Source: Ptychodera flava (Eukaryota > Hemichordata > Enteropneusta > Ptychoderidae). From it: a DNA stretch of 64,000 nt. The notes beneath the pieces were generated by a model. It saw only the letters and a program-made list of their open reading frames with translations, was not told the origin of the DNA and searched no databases. Every line of letters starts with the position of its first letter. Position 1 is the stretch's first letter. The DNA lies in assembly GCF_041260155.1 (NCBI RefSeq), contig NW_027248284.1:223479-287478 (forward strand), in the 5' to 3' direction. This document shows positions 49,274-60,930 of this stretch, in pieces. The translations under genes were made by a program, and so were the position numbers.

Positions 49274-52200
49274 TTACAGATCCAATGGAATGGTGGATAT
49301 ACCATCTTCAAGAACTTTTCTCTTGATGTAAAGGTAGGTGAATCCATATTTAAACTGCCGATAGGTGTACATGTAGATGCCTTCCAGACGAAATCCTCTG
49401 TTCGTGACGGTTTTGGGACTTCTTGATCTTAAAACATCAAGGTACACTTCTTTGGTGATGCTGTTAGTTTTCTTGCTGACTCCCTTGCTGGAAAATTTAT
49501 CCTTCTCCCCTCCAAAACAGTAATATGATTTACTGTTGAGGGCGATGATGCCTTCACCTTGCCACTCTACCTTGAAGAGGCCGGGTGTTCTCTTGTCATG
49601 TTGAAAATGGGTTGGTCGGGGAAACCACATGTGACGTTCTGCTTCATACTCAGTCTTCAGTTCAGTCTTAACCAAACTGTCGAGTGTGTCTGCGGCAATG
49701 GCTATGTAGGCAGAGTCTGTGTCCATTTCAACATATTGCCAGTCACTCCTGTCAAAATACTTGCTCATGAAGTCGTAGTAAAACTGTAGCATGCGTAGCT
49801 TGGCATACTGGTAGACGAATATTCCTATTTGCATGGGTTGGTCTATTGTGATCGTTTGTTTTGAGCAAGATACTTCGTAGGTGTCATCGGAGAAGTCGAT
49901 GATTCTTCTGAAAAGGGGTGAATTGACAAGCCGGTTCGCTTCGACGATACCACAGATTTTCACATCGAGATGTTTGTCCTTGTTCATCAAAGTTTTTCCA
50001 TATGCGCTGTTGCCGAGGAGTTTCATTGTATCACCCAGAACAGACTTAGAGGCATCAGTGTCTCCTTGTCGGCGGGCCTCTGATACAGCTTCGCCAAACT
50101 CTTTGAAACAGGACTTCGGCGTTACTCGATGACTTGGTGTATTCGTTTCACAACAAGTCCATGCTCCAGGTACCATTTCAGAAGGGGCGAAATAAGAAGA
50201 AGTTGTTCGCCATGCAGGCTACCAATCAGTGACCGACGAGGGGACCTCAGCTGATCTTTTTCTGTCGCGAATGAAAACATGTGTTCACCTATGTCCGATC
50301 TGGAGACATTCACGTTCTTAAAGATTGGACACATCTCAGAAAAGTGTTCTTTGAGATGAGGTGGTACTTCGATGTCGCACTCAATCATTCCAAAGAAATC
50401 TCCACTGCGGACAGCCTCCAGTATGTCATTTTCTTGCAGGAAGAAAGACCTGTCAAAATATCTAACCTGTCTTCTCCGACGGAAGGACTTCAGTTCAACA
50501 TCATTACGTCTCATGTCAAGGTACTGGCATTCCCAGAGGGTTACTAGATTGAACCCCATGTCTCTGATGTATTTTTCGTTGTTCACAGTGTCCCTATAGA
50601 GTTCACTCATTGGCTTTCCTCGCACCTCATTGATTTCTTTTCCTCTGTTTACGATACAATCATGGCCATGCCAGAAACAACCATGGAATTGGTAGACAGT
50701 GTTGGAGTTTTCACAAAACCCATCAACGGGGAGCTGACGACTGCCAAGACGTCGTTCTCTTGCGTTGCCCCTATGCTGAATATGGATGTTTTCTTTGCTA
50801 GCAACAAAGTCCAGCCACTCCACTGCCATGGGTTCTGACCATTTTCGCTTGAAGTTTTCACTGGCCTTTCTTCTGACATAAAAGCCTGTAGGCATCTCTT
50901 GCATCAGTGCCCAAAGGTATAGGGCATTGGCATCATAGCCTACTATCTTCTTGCACTTTTTGCCATCACGAATGGCCGTTTTGTCTGCCTCTTGGTAACG
51001 GTGGAAAATAATGCTTGGACCACCGATGATGTTGGATTTGAATGTGTCGTATAAGTCTCGATCTTGCTCGCTGATAAGAGAGAAGTTGACGTCGGCCGGA
51101 AGCTGTCCAAAGAGGTATCGCATAGTCACACCGGGTAACGAAACTGCATCTTTGAAAGGATCAACTGCTTTATCTCTGTAGAAGGCAACCATGTTGTCAA
51201 TGGCTTGGAGAAAGGGTTTTACGTCATTGTTGTTATACCATATGAGGAAGTCTCTGAAACTTGTCATTTGGCGTGTTTCCCAGATCTGCTGACAAAATGC
51301 ATAGTCTTCCATGCTAATGTTGGTCGCCTTTAAGCTGCTATAAAAAGCCGAGTGTGGTGGAAGTGACCTTTGTTTCAGCTTTTCGAGCGAATCCATCCAT
51401 TCGTACGGAAAGAATCCCTTTTCTTCACCTGCATTGTATGCTTTCAAGAACTGAGCATAACTGCAGCCATGGGAGATGTAGTTTGCGACATCAAGAAACC
51501 GGAGTCTGTCTGTCTCTAGCACCAGATAATCAGCAGACCTCTTTATGACGAACTTGACTTCATCTTGCTGTAACAGTTCTGGCCAAAGGAAAGGTTTTGC
51601 TACGTTCAGGTCATAACGTCCCGAATTGAAGCCAAGAACAGGCAGCTGTTTCAAGTACCTCATCAAATGACTCCACAGCTTTATCAGAGGATGTTTGTCA
51701 TCATCATCATCTACAACGCCCTCGTCTTCCATCTTCTCCTTTAACTCGTTTACAACGGATGCAAACCTATCCTCCATCATATGGAAGCAGTGACGACTGA
51801 TGGTGTTCAGGTAGCTGAGCATGTCGGATACCAATTGCTGAGGGTCTCCTTCAGAAATAAAACAGCGCGGTTCGTCAAACGATGGTACATTGCTGCATAC
51901 GCTGACACTCAACAATTCGTGTTTTGCTTCCAGGCGCAGTTTGTCACCATGGGATGAACTTATGTTGTCCTTGTTGAGATAACACTCGAATCAAACGTTG
52001 CCCTGTAAGGGTAGAAGCGCAAATCTTCTGGCACAGCAATTCCCATCATTGAAAGCGAATCAAAAATTGTAGGTGTGATTTGAAAGTGCCTCCAGGGAAC
52101 TTGTGTCTTGTTTCAGATGTACAGGATTTCTCGTGTTTGTGAAGATTTCTTAAGCAGTCATATAATTTGTCACAGGAGGAACACTTGAAGGATTCAGCAT

Positions 52201-53862
52201 ATTGGTAGAAATCACGAATGTACGAAAAGTGACCATGGTGGTGGTTGATGTACATGGTGTGGCCATATTTTCTCTTGGATTGGACAAGGTGTTTGACGAT
52301 TCTCTTTGAGCGGGGAGACTCCTCTTCCTCCATAGAGAGTTCGCAAACTTCGATATTAATAGCGAACATATTTTCCAATTTTGAAACGTCGTCAAAGGAC
52401 ACACCTTCAAATTCCTCACCAACTGAACGTCCCTGCTGCTGGAGAAACTGCTTTAGGTAGTTGACTGTAGCCACTTCTAGATTGGTTTCTTCGTAACCCT
52501 TGGCTAGTGCGAGGCAACGAAAGAAACACAGATTGTCATCATAGGGTCGATTGGTATGCGGGTTGTTAACCAGTGCCACAACACTGCGACATGCTGTCAG
52601 TGCAACAGGTAAGTTGCCGATGTCCTGGCACCCGATGCTGTGTTTTGACATTTTCACAACATAGATGGTAACATTGGTAATAGTTCAATAACCCATTTAG
52701 TGTCCGGTCTGCGGTGTTTGATGTCTTCCATGACGTCGAAATCGCGAAGGCGATCCAACAGGTCGGCCAACTCATCTTGGTTCGAATCAAGGCAGGGTTG
52801 TCTAAGAGATGGTTGTTCTGAGATGGATAGAAGTATCTCAACTGATCGGTTTCGACATGACGCATAATAAAACCAAGCGCAAAGTTGACTTTATATTGGG
52901 TGGATTGGCGTCGATGGACCATGTTTAGGAAACTCCTCAAGTCATCTAATTGGAAACCACTTGTCAGTCTAAAATTGTAAACATCTAGCAGGGGATTTCC
53001 TTCTCGATGCCTTGACCTGATATGGGACCAGTTTTCCCTGTACGTTGGAGTAAGATCTGATGGATCATCTTCTCCAAAAATGGGCTCAATGGGATCAACA
53101 GGCAATTGTTGTTCCATGTCGCTGCCTGACGCTGAGGCATGTCCACTCCCACACCGCCCATCTGAACTGGTGCATTTCTTCATCTGACGATGACGATGAT
53201 GACCATGACGAGGTTGACGATGCAGGAGATGAACTTTCGGGTGCATGATCACGATGGCGGTGTGCCTTTAATGCCTGAAAGGACTTGAAAGCGTAACGAC
53301 ATCGCGCACACTTGTATGTTACGGATCTGCATACTTTCTTGTGGATTTTGCTATGGTTGATGTGATGAGACTTCCTGACGAAGGTCATGTCGCATACGTC
53401 ACACTTGTACTTTGCCTTGCTGTGCCGTGAGCCGCCTTCATGTGTTGTAACATGTTATCTTTCCGTGTAAAAGGACGGTCGCAAGTCGGGCAGGGAAAAC
53501 GCTTTTGTTTAGTGGAAGAACCGCTTGTACCCTTGGAAGTACTGGCGTGTGCATTTGAACGATGAACACTGGTTTCGTGCCGCACCAGGTTGTCCTTCCG
53601 ATTGAAAGACCGGTCACAGTATGAGCATGAGTAACAATGCTGTTCACCATGAACACTGGCAATGTGACGACGCAAAGTGCCTTGACAAGAAAAACGCTGT
53701 TTGCAGTGGTCGCAACATAGCTCACTATTAGCATTACTCACCGAGGGTACCGGTTGTAGTTGTGAGTGGACGGTTTGTGATTTCTTGTAGGGCCTCTAAA
53801 TACTCTGGGGATGGCTGTTGATGTGTGGAGAGCAGAGGTGTGCTACAGAGCCAGTTGCAATC
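49274..53862 (-). CDS. protein-primed family B DNA polymerase with N-terminal C2H2 finger array (frameshifted)
   Basis: About 1500 codons. The N-terminal part has five C2H2 fingers (CDHCKQRF, CSYCDRSF, CPTCDRPF, CDVCDMTF, CARCRYAF). Next come a Polinton-specific region (NWSHIRSRHREGNPLLDVYN, DTDQLRYFYP-like) and a sixth finger (FKCSSCDKLYDCLRNLHKH). Exonuclease I has the FxxEC signature, near 51980. Then a WHG block (NTVYQFHGCFWHGHDC), motif A (GYDANALYLWALMQEMPTGF), motif B (KLLGNSAYGKTLM) and motif C (VEMDTDSAYIA). It replicates the element with a terminal protein primer. Shifts lie near 53425, 53180, 52700, 52675, 52055, 51982 and 50126. The 5' end at 53862 is a splice acceptor (aatttcAG), so the true start is upstream. 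Confidence 0.9.
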
Positions 53863-53933
53863 CTGAAATTGAAAAAAAAAAAAAAAAAAAAGGGAAAAAT
53901 ATGATTCTGTTTCTTATATTTGAACAACATTAT

Positions 53934-53934
53934 A

Positions 53935-54022
<88 letters not shown>

Positions 54023-54060
54023 GTTGTTGTTGTTGTTGTATTATATTATTATTATTATTA

Positions 54061-54093
<33 letters not shown>

Positions 54094-54094
54094 A
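53934..54094. repeat. (ATT)n microsatellite with a TTG interruption
   Basis: Long ATT run broken by a short (TTG)n patch at about 54022-54036; a short A tract precedes it at 53873-53891. The ORFs across it are artefacts. It lies in the putative long intron of the polymerase gene. Confidence 0.97.
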
Positions 54095-54099
54095 AGTTT

Positions 54100-56800
54100 G
54101 GGGCTATAAGTATTATATAGAAATCTAGTAACAGTTCATTGAAGCTGTGTAGGAATTCTGAAAAAGAAGTGTTGTATATTTTAATTTTGTCAATAGGGGT
54201 GACTTCCAATTGTTTTACGTGCAGCGCAGAATTATGCATTATACTGTACGGAGAGAGGGGGATATCATTAAGCCAAGGGGTAATTAAAATGCTTGTCGGA
54301 AAAGTGACACTAAGCAGTTTACGCGATACCAGCAGGCCTAGACTTTTAACTTTTGTGCGAACTTTACGGATACACGTTCAATCGGTTCCATTTAATTTTG
54401 TTTTTAGTTTTCTTCCATCAAAAGTCACGACTATGAAAAAGATTTCCGATATAAATTAACAATCTCTCTCTCTCTCTGCAGTGAAATTGCTATGCTGCGA
54501 CCACCGAACGAATATTCCCCACCCCAACCCAAACTCTAACATAACGTATCCTGTACTAATTCTTTCATAAACGTATCAATGTACCAATGTACAATGGATT
54601 CATTCTGTTGTATAATTTAAAACTTATTCAGACTTACTTCGTAAGCGTCATATTGGCGTTGCAGAATAAACATTTTTCTGCATTTTGCATGTTTCGCCCT
54701 GGCAGTGTAATCTGGCAGAGACCCTGCACGCTGCGATTCGCGTTCTTCTCTGTCGGAACACGCGCGCGCCCTTCAGAGAGGCGACGCGAATCCCAGAGCA
54801 TGCGCTATTGGGAGTGCGTGGCGTGACATTAGAACGTCTCCGATCTCGCGCTATCGTGTCGTTGGAATGTTGACAGAAACTGGAATTACTGCAGAGAATA
54901 CTTTTCAGGATATCACATGTGAGTGTCTAAGGTACCAAGAAGGACGTTTAGGAAATCCTTTCAGAAAGTTCACGCCGCCTGTAGCCATTTTGTGGAGTAT
55001 AAGCTTATAAGCTTACGTAACTCAGCACTGCAGCGTATACAGTATTTCTACTGACGGTACTGTACATATTGCCGGAAGATATGCGATAGAATTTTGCGTT
55101 TCACGTCGTTCAATCATTCAGATGGAAATGCCGCCCTTCTCCAAACTTTGAAAAAAACAGGGTGACAGACTTTGGAATGCTACACTACAGTTTTCGAGAA
55201 CTCATGGACCGTGGTTTTATTCAACAATCGAGAGGGCTAGGGTGAGTCGAACTTTTTCCTATGTCCATGTAGCACTTGTGCAAAAATATGCGAATCCACA
55301 GGCCTTTGGCGAATCAATAAATGCGTTTTTCACCAAGCTGAAAGGTTGAAAGATGCGTCCGTCACTTTGGGACGAGCTAGATAAATGCAGTCAAACCAGG
55401 CTGGGCACAAAAATTTGCCATAATATGACTTTGTTCTGGAAATTACGAAGACAACCGGCCGTGCGGTGGAACTTTGCAACAAAGTTTCAATATCTGAACT
55501 GGCATACTTGAATGACAGACACAGGAAACGATGGCCAATAAAAACGCATTCTCGTAGCATTTTGATAATAATGTATCAATCACAATGACACAGAAATTAT
55601 GCCTCCTCCTGACAGAAGGGCCATGGCCTATTTGTAGCCCTGCTACACTATGTCTTAGTGCTGAAAAGGCCATGTTGTTGTCAGGTTGTCATGGCGACTT
55701 TTAAAATTTGCATACAACTCTGAGGGTTGAACGGGTTGTTAATGGGTCACAAAACTTTGGAGTCCCACTGTCGTCCATTATACCTGTTTCCTTGGGTATT
55801 AAAGGTGTGCAAGTATACGCATCAAAAGACTAGAAAATTCACTTCATAGGCTAGAATCTTGAAAAATAGCCTTTTTTTGGTCTGGTTAACGAAAATAATA
55901 CCCCTGATCTAAAATATGCATGGGTTACAATCCACTGTCACTGGGCTACCAACTTCAGAAAATGGTAGCCCAAGTGGACTACCAGGGAAAAAGGTTAATT
56001 TCGAGCCCTGGGCAGTATTAAACATGAAACATTTAACTTGTAATATTTCCCCCTTGTCTTGGCCTGCTGGGTTTAAAAAAATGTTTAAAGGTATACAGGC
56101 ACCATGTTCAAATTTAGCCGTTGCTACCATGGAAAGGGGAGATCTAGCTAATCATAAAGTTTATGGCCAGGCCAGGTCACACAAAAAATAATGCACCACT
56201 ACATGGTCATAATTTTACTTTAGTTAAACAATCAGAAATAATTTGTCTTCATTATTCTTCCTGGAATGAGGCAAAGAAATCAAAATAAATTATTATAACA
56301 TGAATATTAATACGTTGTTCATTATAATATATAAAATAAATAAGCACAGTGAATTATGTTTTAAATAAAAAAACTGTGCGCTACTGTAACTGCCTGTGAT
56401 AAATAATGGTACACTGGGTGATAAGGGGAATTGGGTTCATAAAATTAATTGAGATACTAGTAGAATTAATTTTAAGCACATAAAATTGATTTGAAGGCAT
56501 AAACATAATTCGATGCATAATGAGTTAGTACTGTACTATATAACACTTAGCCTATTTGGGATGACTGCATTAAACAAAATAAAAATACTTCAAAAATTAT
56601 TTCTGGTCTAATATAAAATTAATTCTAACACACTAAAATTAACGGAAAATATAATTTTGACCAGAATGGCCCCAATATACATTATGTTTACTATTCATCC
56701 TAGAATGAAGGCAAAGAATTACAATTATTATTATTATAGAACAAATTTCTTAGTTGTTACTTAGAAATCTATTAAATAAATAAAAAACAGTGAATTATGT
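54100..56800. other. non-coding part of the long Polinton intron
   Basis: No gene recognised. CpG-richer patch at 54720-54850 (gcgattcgcg, acgcgcgcgc). The A+T content rises sharply from about 56200. It is either intron or unrelated DNA inserted between leader exons and polymerase. Confidence 0.4.
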
Positions 56801-56858
56801 TTTAGCATAGATCCTCTCGAGGGTCTATGGTTTAAAAAAAAACTGTGGTTCCAAAATG

Positions 56859-57525
56859 GTTACCAAGGCAACATAAAACAAAAATGAACATGGAGTTCAT
56901 GCTGTGATAAATACACTAAGGAGAGCATTTGCATAGTAACTGGGATTACTTTTAATGGAATTTGGGAAAAAAAATTGAAATTTTAAAATGCAAATAGGTT
57001 ACTATGGAAACAGGGCAGTAAAAATTGATATCATATTTTGTCTTTCTAACCCAAAATAACCCTTTGGTATAATATTTCTGTTGATTACTGGATTTTACAC
57101 TGGATATTTGGTCTTTCTAACCCAAAATATCACTTTGATATTACACATTCTGTTGATTACTGGATTTAGGTGAAATCTTTAAAAAACTGGTAATTTTTAC
57201 TCCTGAATGGTTTTTCTCTATGGTTGCCATGGAAACATCTCACATTAAAATGAGTGTGATATTTTTTGGTGTGCAAACCAGAAAAACCCTTATGATCAAA
57301 TTTTTACATCAATCAATCGTTCTTTAATAGGAATTAGGGAAAAAGTAACATTTTCAATCCCAAAATAGTTACCATGGCAACTCGAAACATTAAAATAATT
57401 CTGGTTTTTGTGTTCTCTGACCCGAACTCCCCCACTAGATAATTTTCATATAAAATCATAGTAACTTTTCATGGGATATTAGAAAAACTGAAATTTTCAA
57501 CCCCTAAAATGGTTACCATGGAAAC
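56859..57525. repeat. array of RFX X-box-like palindromes (GTTACCATGGAAAC) in diverged repeats
   Basis: GTTACCAAGGCAAC (56859), GTTACTATGGAAAC (56998), GTTGCCATGGAAAC (57223), GTTACCATGGCAAC (57368) and GTTACCATGGAAAC (57512). They are spaced mostly about 140-145 bp apart, with repeated context 'ctttctaacccaaaatanccct' between them. GTNRCC-N(0-3)-RGYAAC is the known RFX-factor X-box, and two sites fit it fully. Whether they bind RFX, or are just the core of a diverged tandem repeat, cannot be told from sequence. Confidence 0.6.
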
Positions 57526-57639
57526 ATGGGGCAGTGAAATCGATATCATATTTGGTCTTTTCGACCCAAAATACCCTTATGGTGAAAATTTCACGGAAAT
57601 TGAACCTATTATTATTCGCGTTATTATTTCTATATAATA

Positions 57640-57647
57640 CTTATATA

Positions 57648-57682
<35 letters not shown>

Positions 57683-57690
57683 CATCATCA
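57640..57690. repeat. (ATT)n/(ATC)n microsatellite
   Basis: Short run of ATT followed by ATC repeats within the intronic area of the Polinton. Confidence 0.85.
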
Positions 57691-57764
57691 TCATTATAAG
57701 TAAAGATACTTAGTGTGGAGTAACCAACAGCTGTTAAAAAAAAAAGAAAAAAAAGAACACTTAC

Positions 57765-59368
57765 TTTGATCTTTTAGTAGGAGAACAGCCACCGTCATTA
57801 AGTAATTGATCAATTGCTGTCTGTGATTGAACAGCGGCTCTGTTTAACGGAGGAAAAAAAAAGAGAAAATGTTAGTTGTACATGACTTTAACACAACTCA
57901 ACAGAGAAAGTCGGGTAATTTAATATCATCGCACACGTAAATAAGAAAGGTATACCTGCATATCTGAGGTGAGTGAGCTTCATATCTAGGTGTCGATGAC
58001 TCGGAGGAGTCGTTCGGGTGGCTAAAAGGAAATAAAATAAACACAATGAGTGAGGTAATTGCCAGCTTTATGCAGTTATATCTCACACCATTCACTGCAC
58101 TTTGAAAATAAGTTGTTTCTATGTTATATACTCTAATTACAATGTTTGATATCAATACTATCTACTTACTTTATTGCATGTAAGCCTACAGGTGAAGCCG
58201 GAGGACATACGTCTTCAGCAGACCTCTGTGACTGACTGTCCATCTCATTGCTTTCATCACACACCAACACCTATACAGTGAAACAGATCATTCGATCAGA
58301 GCGTCATTAGTCCAAACTGATCATACAGTTGTCTGTAACGGTCGGAAAACGATGCATTAACCCTCAATTAAGCCTTACACGTGCACACCCATGATTTAAT
58401 ATAATACCAGCTGCTCTCGATCATGAATAACTAGTTGAAACATTGTAACAATTATGTGTGACCCCTAAGCTAACTGTCAGTCACACCGCACACTGATATA
58501 TCCTGCGATCGATACATGCGATCGCCTTATGACGGTTCAACTTGTTTGCATAAACTGTACAGATTTCAAGCTATTTCATCGTAATTCCGAATGACATGAT
58601 CTTCACGGATTTTGTAGTTGTGTCGCTCGAACATTACAAGTCGAAATAGAAAGAATGAACTGGAGCATCAGTGGGCGAACGCGGCATGCAATGCATTTAT
58701 TACGTGCATGCAATGCACTGTGCAATGCAACCGCGGCCGCACAAACGTAAGCAGTTGAAACACGAAAACATTGCGTACGTTCAATATTTATCCTTTACTA
58801 TCTTTAAAGCATGCCAACTGACTCTAAACACTGTTCCGTCTTTATATAAATTATATAAATCTGAAGAATTGAAGGGTATGTGTTTCAAATGCATCGAAAA
58901 AAGTGTTAATGATCGCACAGCTTCCGCGAATTCAGTGCGCAGACGACAATCACGGCCCGGCGCGGGAGTTGCGGTAGCCTCCACAGTGAACACGAAAATA
59001 GCGTACGCACAAGAGAATATGTATAAAACTCACAGATTATTTTCAGTTGTAATATTCACATATAGCATTGACGAACACACTGAATTTAGCCAAATGATAA
59101 AGAGTAAACAAGCTATTGTATTTTGCAATAAAAAAATACTTAAAGGAAATGATCACAGGATGGCAGTGTCCGTACGGCAATGTATTGTTTAGGCCTACGT
59201 GTATACATAGCAGCAGTGTACTGAATAACAAATCTCCGTAAACTTTCACTTTTGATGATGAATACTTACAGTGTTATCACTTGGTGACTGTGGTCCATGC
59301 TGTCTCTCCAAATCGTCAATTATTTCCCACTGACTTGCAGTGAATTCGGGAGAATCATCCCATTCCAT
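57765..59368 (-). CDS. spliced acidic leader exons, probably the 5' end of the polymerase gene
   Basis: Four short exons with consensus sites and compatible phases: 59368-59270 (starts MEWDDSPEFTASQWEIIDDL, donor GTAAGT), 58270-58170 (VLVCDESNEMDSQSQRSAED, donor GTAAGT), 58021-57956 (HPNDSSESSTPRYEAHSPQ, donor GTATAC), and 57839-57765 (AAVQSQTAIDQLLNDGG, donor GTAAGT). The product is acidic, Ser-rich and likely disordered, without a domain I recognise. The next acceptor on this strand that leads into a real gene is at 53862, before the polymerase finger array. In the phase given by exon 4 that exon meets a stop after about 22 codons, and another frame stays open, so the join is unproven. A longer frame could start at 59455. 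Confidence 0.5.
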
Positions 59369-59575
59369 GTTACCTCGAGCGAAAGTAACAGACGCGAGAC
59401 ACGAACAGGTAGCAAAGGCGAAAGAAGCAGTTGAAGCCGTCGATAGATGGCGCACATCACAACAAGTTAGAGCTGGAGGACATGCTCAGAGCTGACCAGG
59501 ACACGGTGACTATCGCTACCGATCCTGTACCTCACTGCCATTTTTTTGTTTTGAGAGGAGAGGGCCAAGACTGGG

Positions 59576-59612
59576 CCTTTTATAGATGTTAAGCACGATG
59601 CATACGGCCAAT
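59576..59612 (-). promoter_or_regulatory. TATA and CCAAT boxes driving the right-hand - strand transcript
   Basis: On the - strand TATAAAAGG (plus-strand 59576-59584) is preceded about 25 bp upstream by ATTGG (plus-strand CCAAT, 59608-59612). This predicts a start of transcription near 59550, about 180 bp before the leader ATG at 59368. A short upstream ORF begins near 59540. The promoter lies 30-60 bp inside the right TIR. Confidence 0.6.
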
Positions 59613-59642
59613 CACAGCCAAGTATTTAGGTTGCCAAGTTTA

Positions 59643-60088
59643 ACTGGGTTAGGGGGTCCAAAACATTAGCGCCTGCGGCTCCTCACTGCATCTCATGCCA
59701 GCCGAAAACCCCAGAACCTCTACGAACTTCACTGAACCTCCTGCCAAAATTCACAAACTGTCAATTTTGACTGAGCTAGGGGGTCCCAAACAAATAGAAG
59801 TGTGGAGGGGAGGGGTTCCCGTTAATTTTGACTGGGCTAGGGGGTCCCAACAAGCAAGGGGGTGTCTATAACTTGGTGCCTCACTGAAACCTCACTGTGC
59901 CTCACTGAAACCTCACTTTGCCTCACTGAAACCTCACTTTGCCTCACTGAAACCTCACTTTGCCTCACTGAAACCTCACTTTGCCTCACTGAAACCTCAC
60001 TGTGCCTCACTGTGCCTCACTGTGCCTCACTGTGCCTCACTGAACCTCCTGCCAAAATCCGCCCGTTACGGTGCCACCTATTACTACT
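59643..60088 (-). repeat. right Polinton TIR with 21-bp tandem repeats
   Basis: Inverse of the left TIR. The tandem array (59875-60045) reads cctcactgaaacctcacttt. The inner border is gggttagggggtcc at about 59647. It is shorter than the left TIR because it has fewer 130-150-bp blocks, while the number of short CAGTGAGGCA units is slightly higher. Confidence 0.92.
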
Positions 60089-60094
60089 GCAAGC
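60089..60094. repeat. right target-site duplication GCAAGC
   Basis: GCAAGC directly after the terminal ...TATTACTACT; matches 39494-39499. Confidence 0.92.
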
Positions 60095-60689
60095 CAAAAT
60101 TTAGTCTGTTCAAATGCTGTTTAGCTCCAATGGAATTTCTCTACTCTCTAGAGAGTTTGAAATGAAAATTCACAGACATATTGGAAATTAGGGCAAAAAA
60201 GGCCAGAGATAGGGGAGGCATTCAAATATTAATTAGATTCAATATCAAAGTATATAAACATGTTAATGTGTCCTATGATGATTATCACTGATGCTACTAT
60301 TGATTGAAAGGTTTTCCTTTAAGTGATATTATTAAACTATTACGATATTGCTAATTTTGGGGAAACGAACTCAGTGATACAACAGAATGCAGACACACGG
60401 AATATAGGTTATTCTATTCAAGCATATAAAGTGGGCACATTTGCACGGATTCCGGGACCTCAAAGTGCTGGTTTATTGTTTTCCCGATGGCTGTAAAAAC
60501 AATCGTTGTCAAAGCGCTTCACCTGTAACGCCGGGGCGCTCTTGTCCCTGGTCTCTTGCATTTTTGCGAGAGGCAATTATTAATCGGCAAGTTAGGTGTG
60601 TTGGCCCCTACTTAATTATTTCACAATGAAAGGAGCCTCTAGTCTCTTACAAAGTCCATTGAACCATGAATAGCTATAATCCTAATGGG
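60095..60689. other. non-coding flank right of the Polinton
   Basis: Nothing recognised beyond the target duplication. Confidence 0.5.
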
Positions 60690-60930
60690 AGCCAAAGTTC
60701 GTTGAAAAGCTCGATAAACAATGCTAAATACATCTTAATCCATGTCACGGGTAGCTGATAACGGACTCGTACATCGTACTCTGACGGACGTCATTATTCT
60801 ATTTATCTCTATTAACGATACAATTGAGTAGTACTGTCGCATCAAGGTACATCTGATATCACGTGAGTCAATCGACAAAAATCAATAAAACCTGTTCACT
60901 GCTTTATCAACTTAGAGCCGTTTTAGCACG
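60690..60930. repeat. diverged ~1-kb-spaced duplication, copy 1
   Basis: Phrases aagttcgttg.aaagctcgataaacaatgctaaatac...cgtactctgacg...cattattctattt...catcaagg.ac.tctgatatca...gttcactgctttatcaactta recur in the same order in copy 2. Non-coding. Confidence 0.65.

Larger units (their letters stand above)
39500..60088. mobile_element. complete Polinton/Maverick (virus-like DNA transposon), 20,589 bp
   Basis: The ends are 5'-AGTAGTAATAGGTGGCACCG and its inverse, with the AG...CT termini typical of Polintons. TIRs are 446-656 bp, and the 6-bp target duplication GCAAGC is perfect. All hallmark genes are present: protein-primed family B DNA polymerase, retroviral-type integrase, FtsK/HerA-type packaging ATPase, adenain-like protease, and major and minor capsid proteins. 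This gene set is also that of animal adintoviruses. Ten - strand genes are packed head to tail between 42.0 and 59.4 kb, and one + strand gene lies at the left end. Several frames are shifted by single-base indels, so this copy is either recently dead or imperfectly assembled. Confidence 0.97.

Noticed and set aside
53811..54128. Poly-Tyr/Ile/Leu reading frames
   Set aside because: They are translations of the (ATT)n microsatellite.
57730..57765. A ~30-bp intron after leader exon 4 leading to a short C-terminus
   Set aside because: It is too short for a spliceosomal intron; the acceptor-like aacag is in a low-complexity A-rich tract.
58671..59192. 173-codon + strand frame inside the Polinton
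   Set aside because: It starts at a non-ATG codon context, has no recognisable motif, and lies antisense to the leader-gene intron.
59862..60104. Repeat protein frame (SLCLTET)n
   Set aside because: It is the translated 21-bp tandem repeat of the right TIR.
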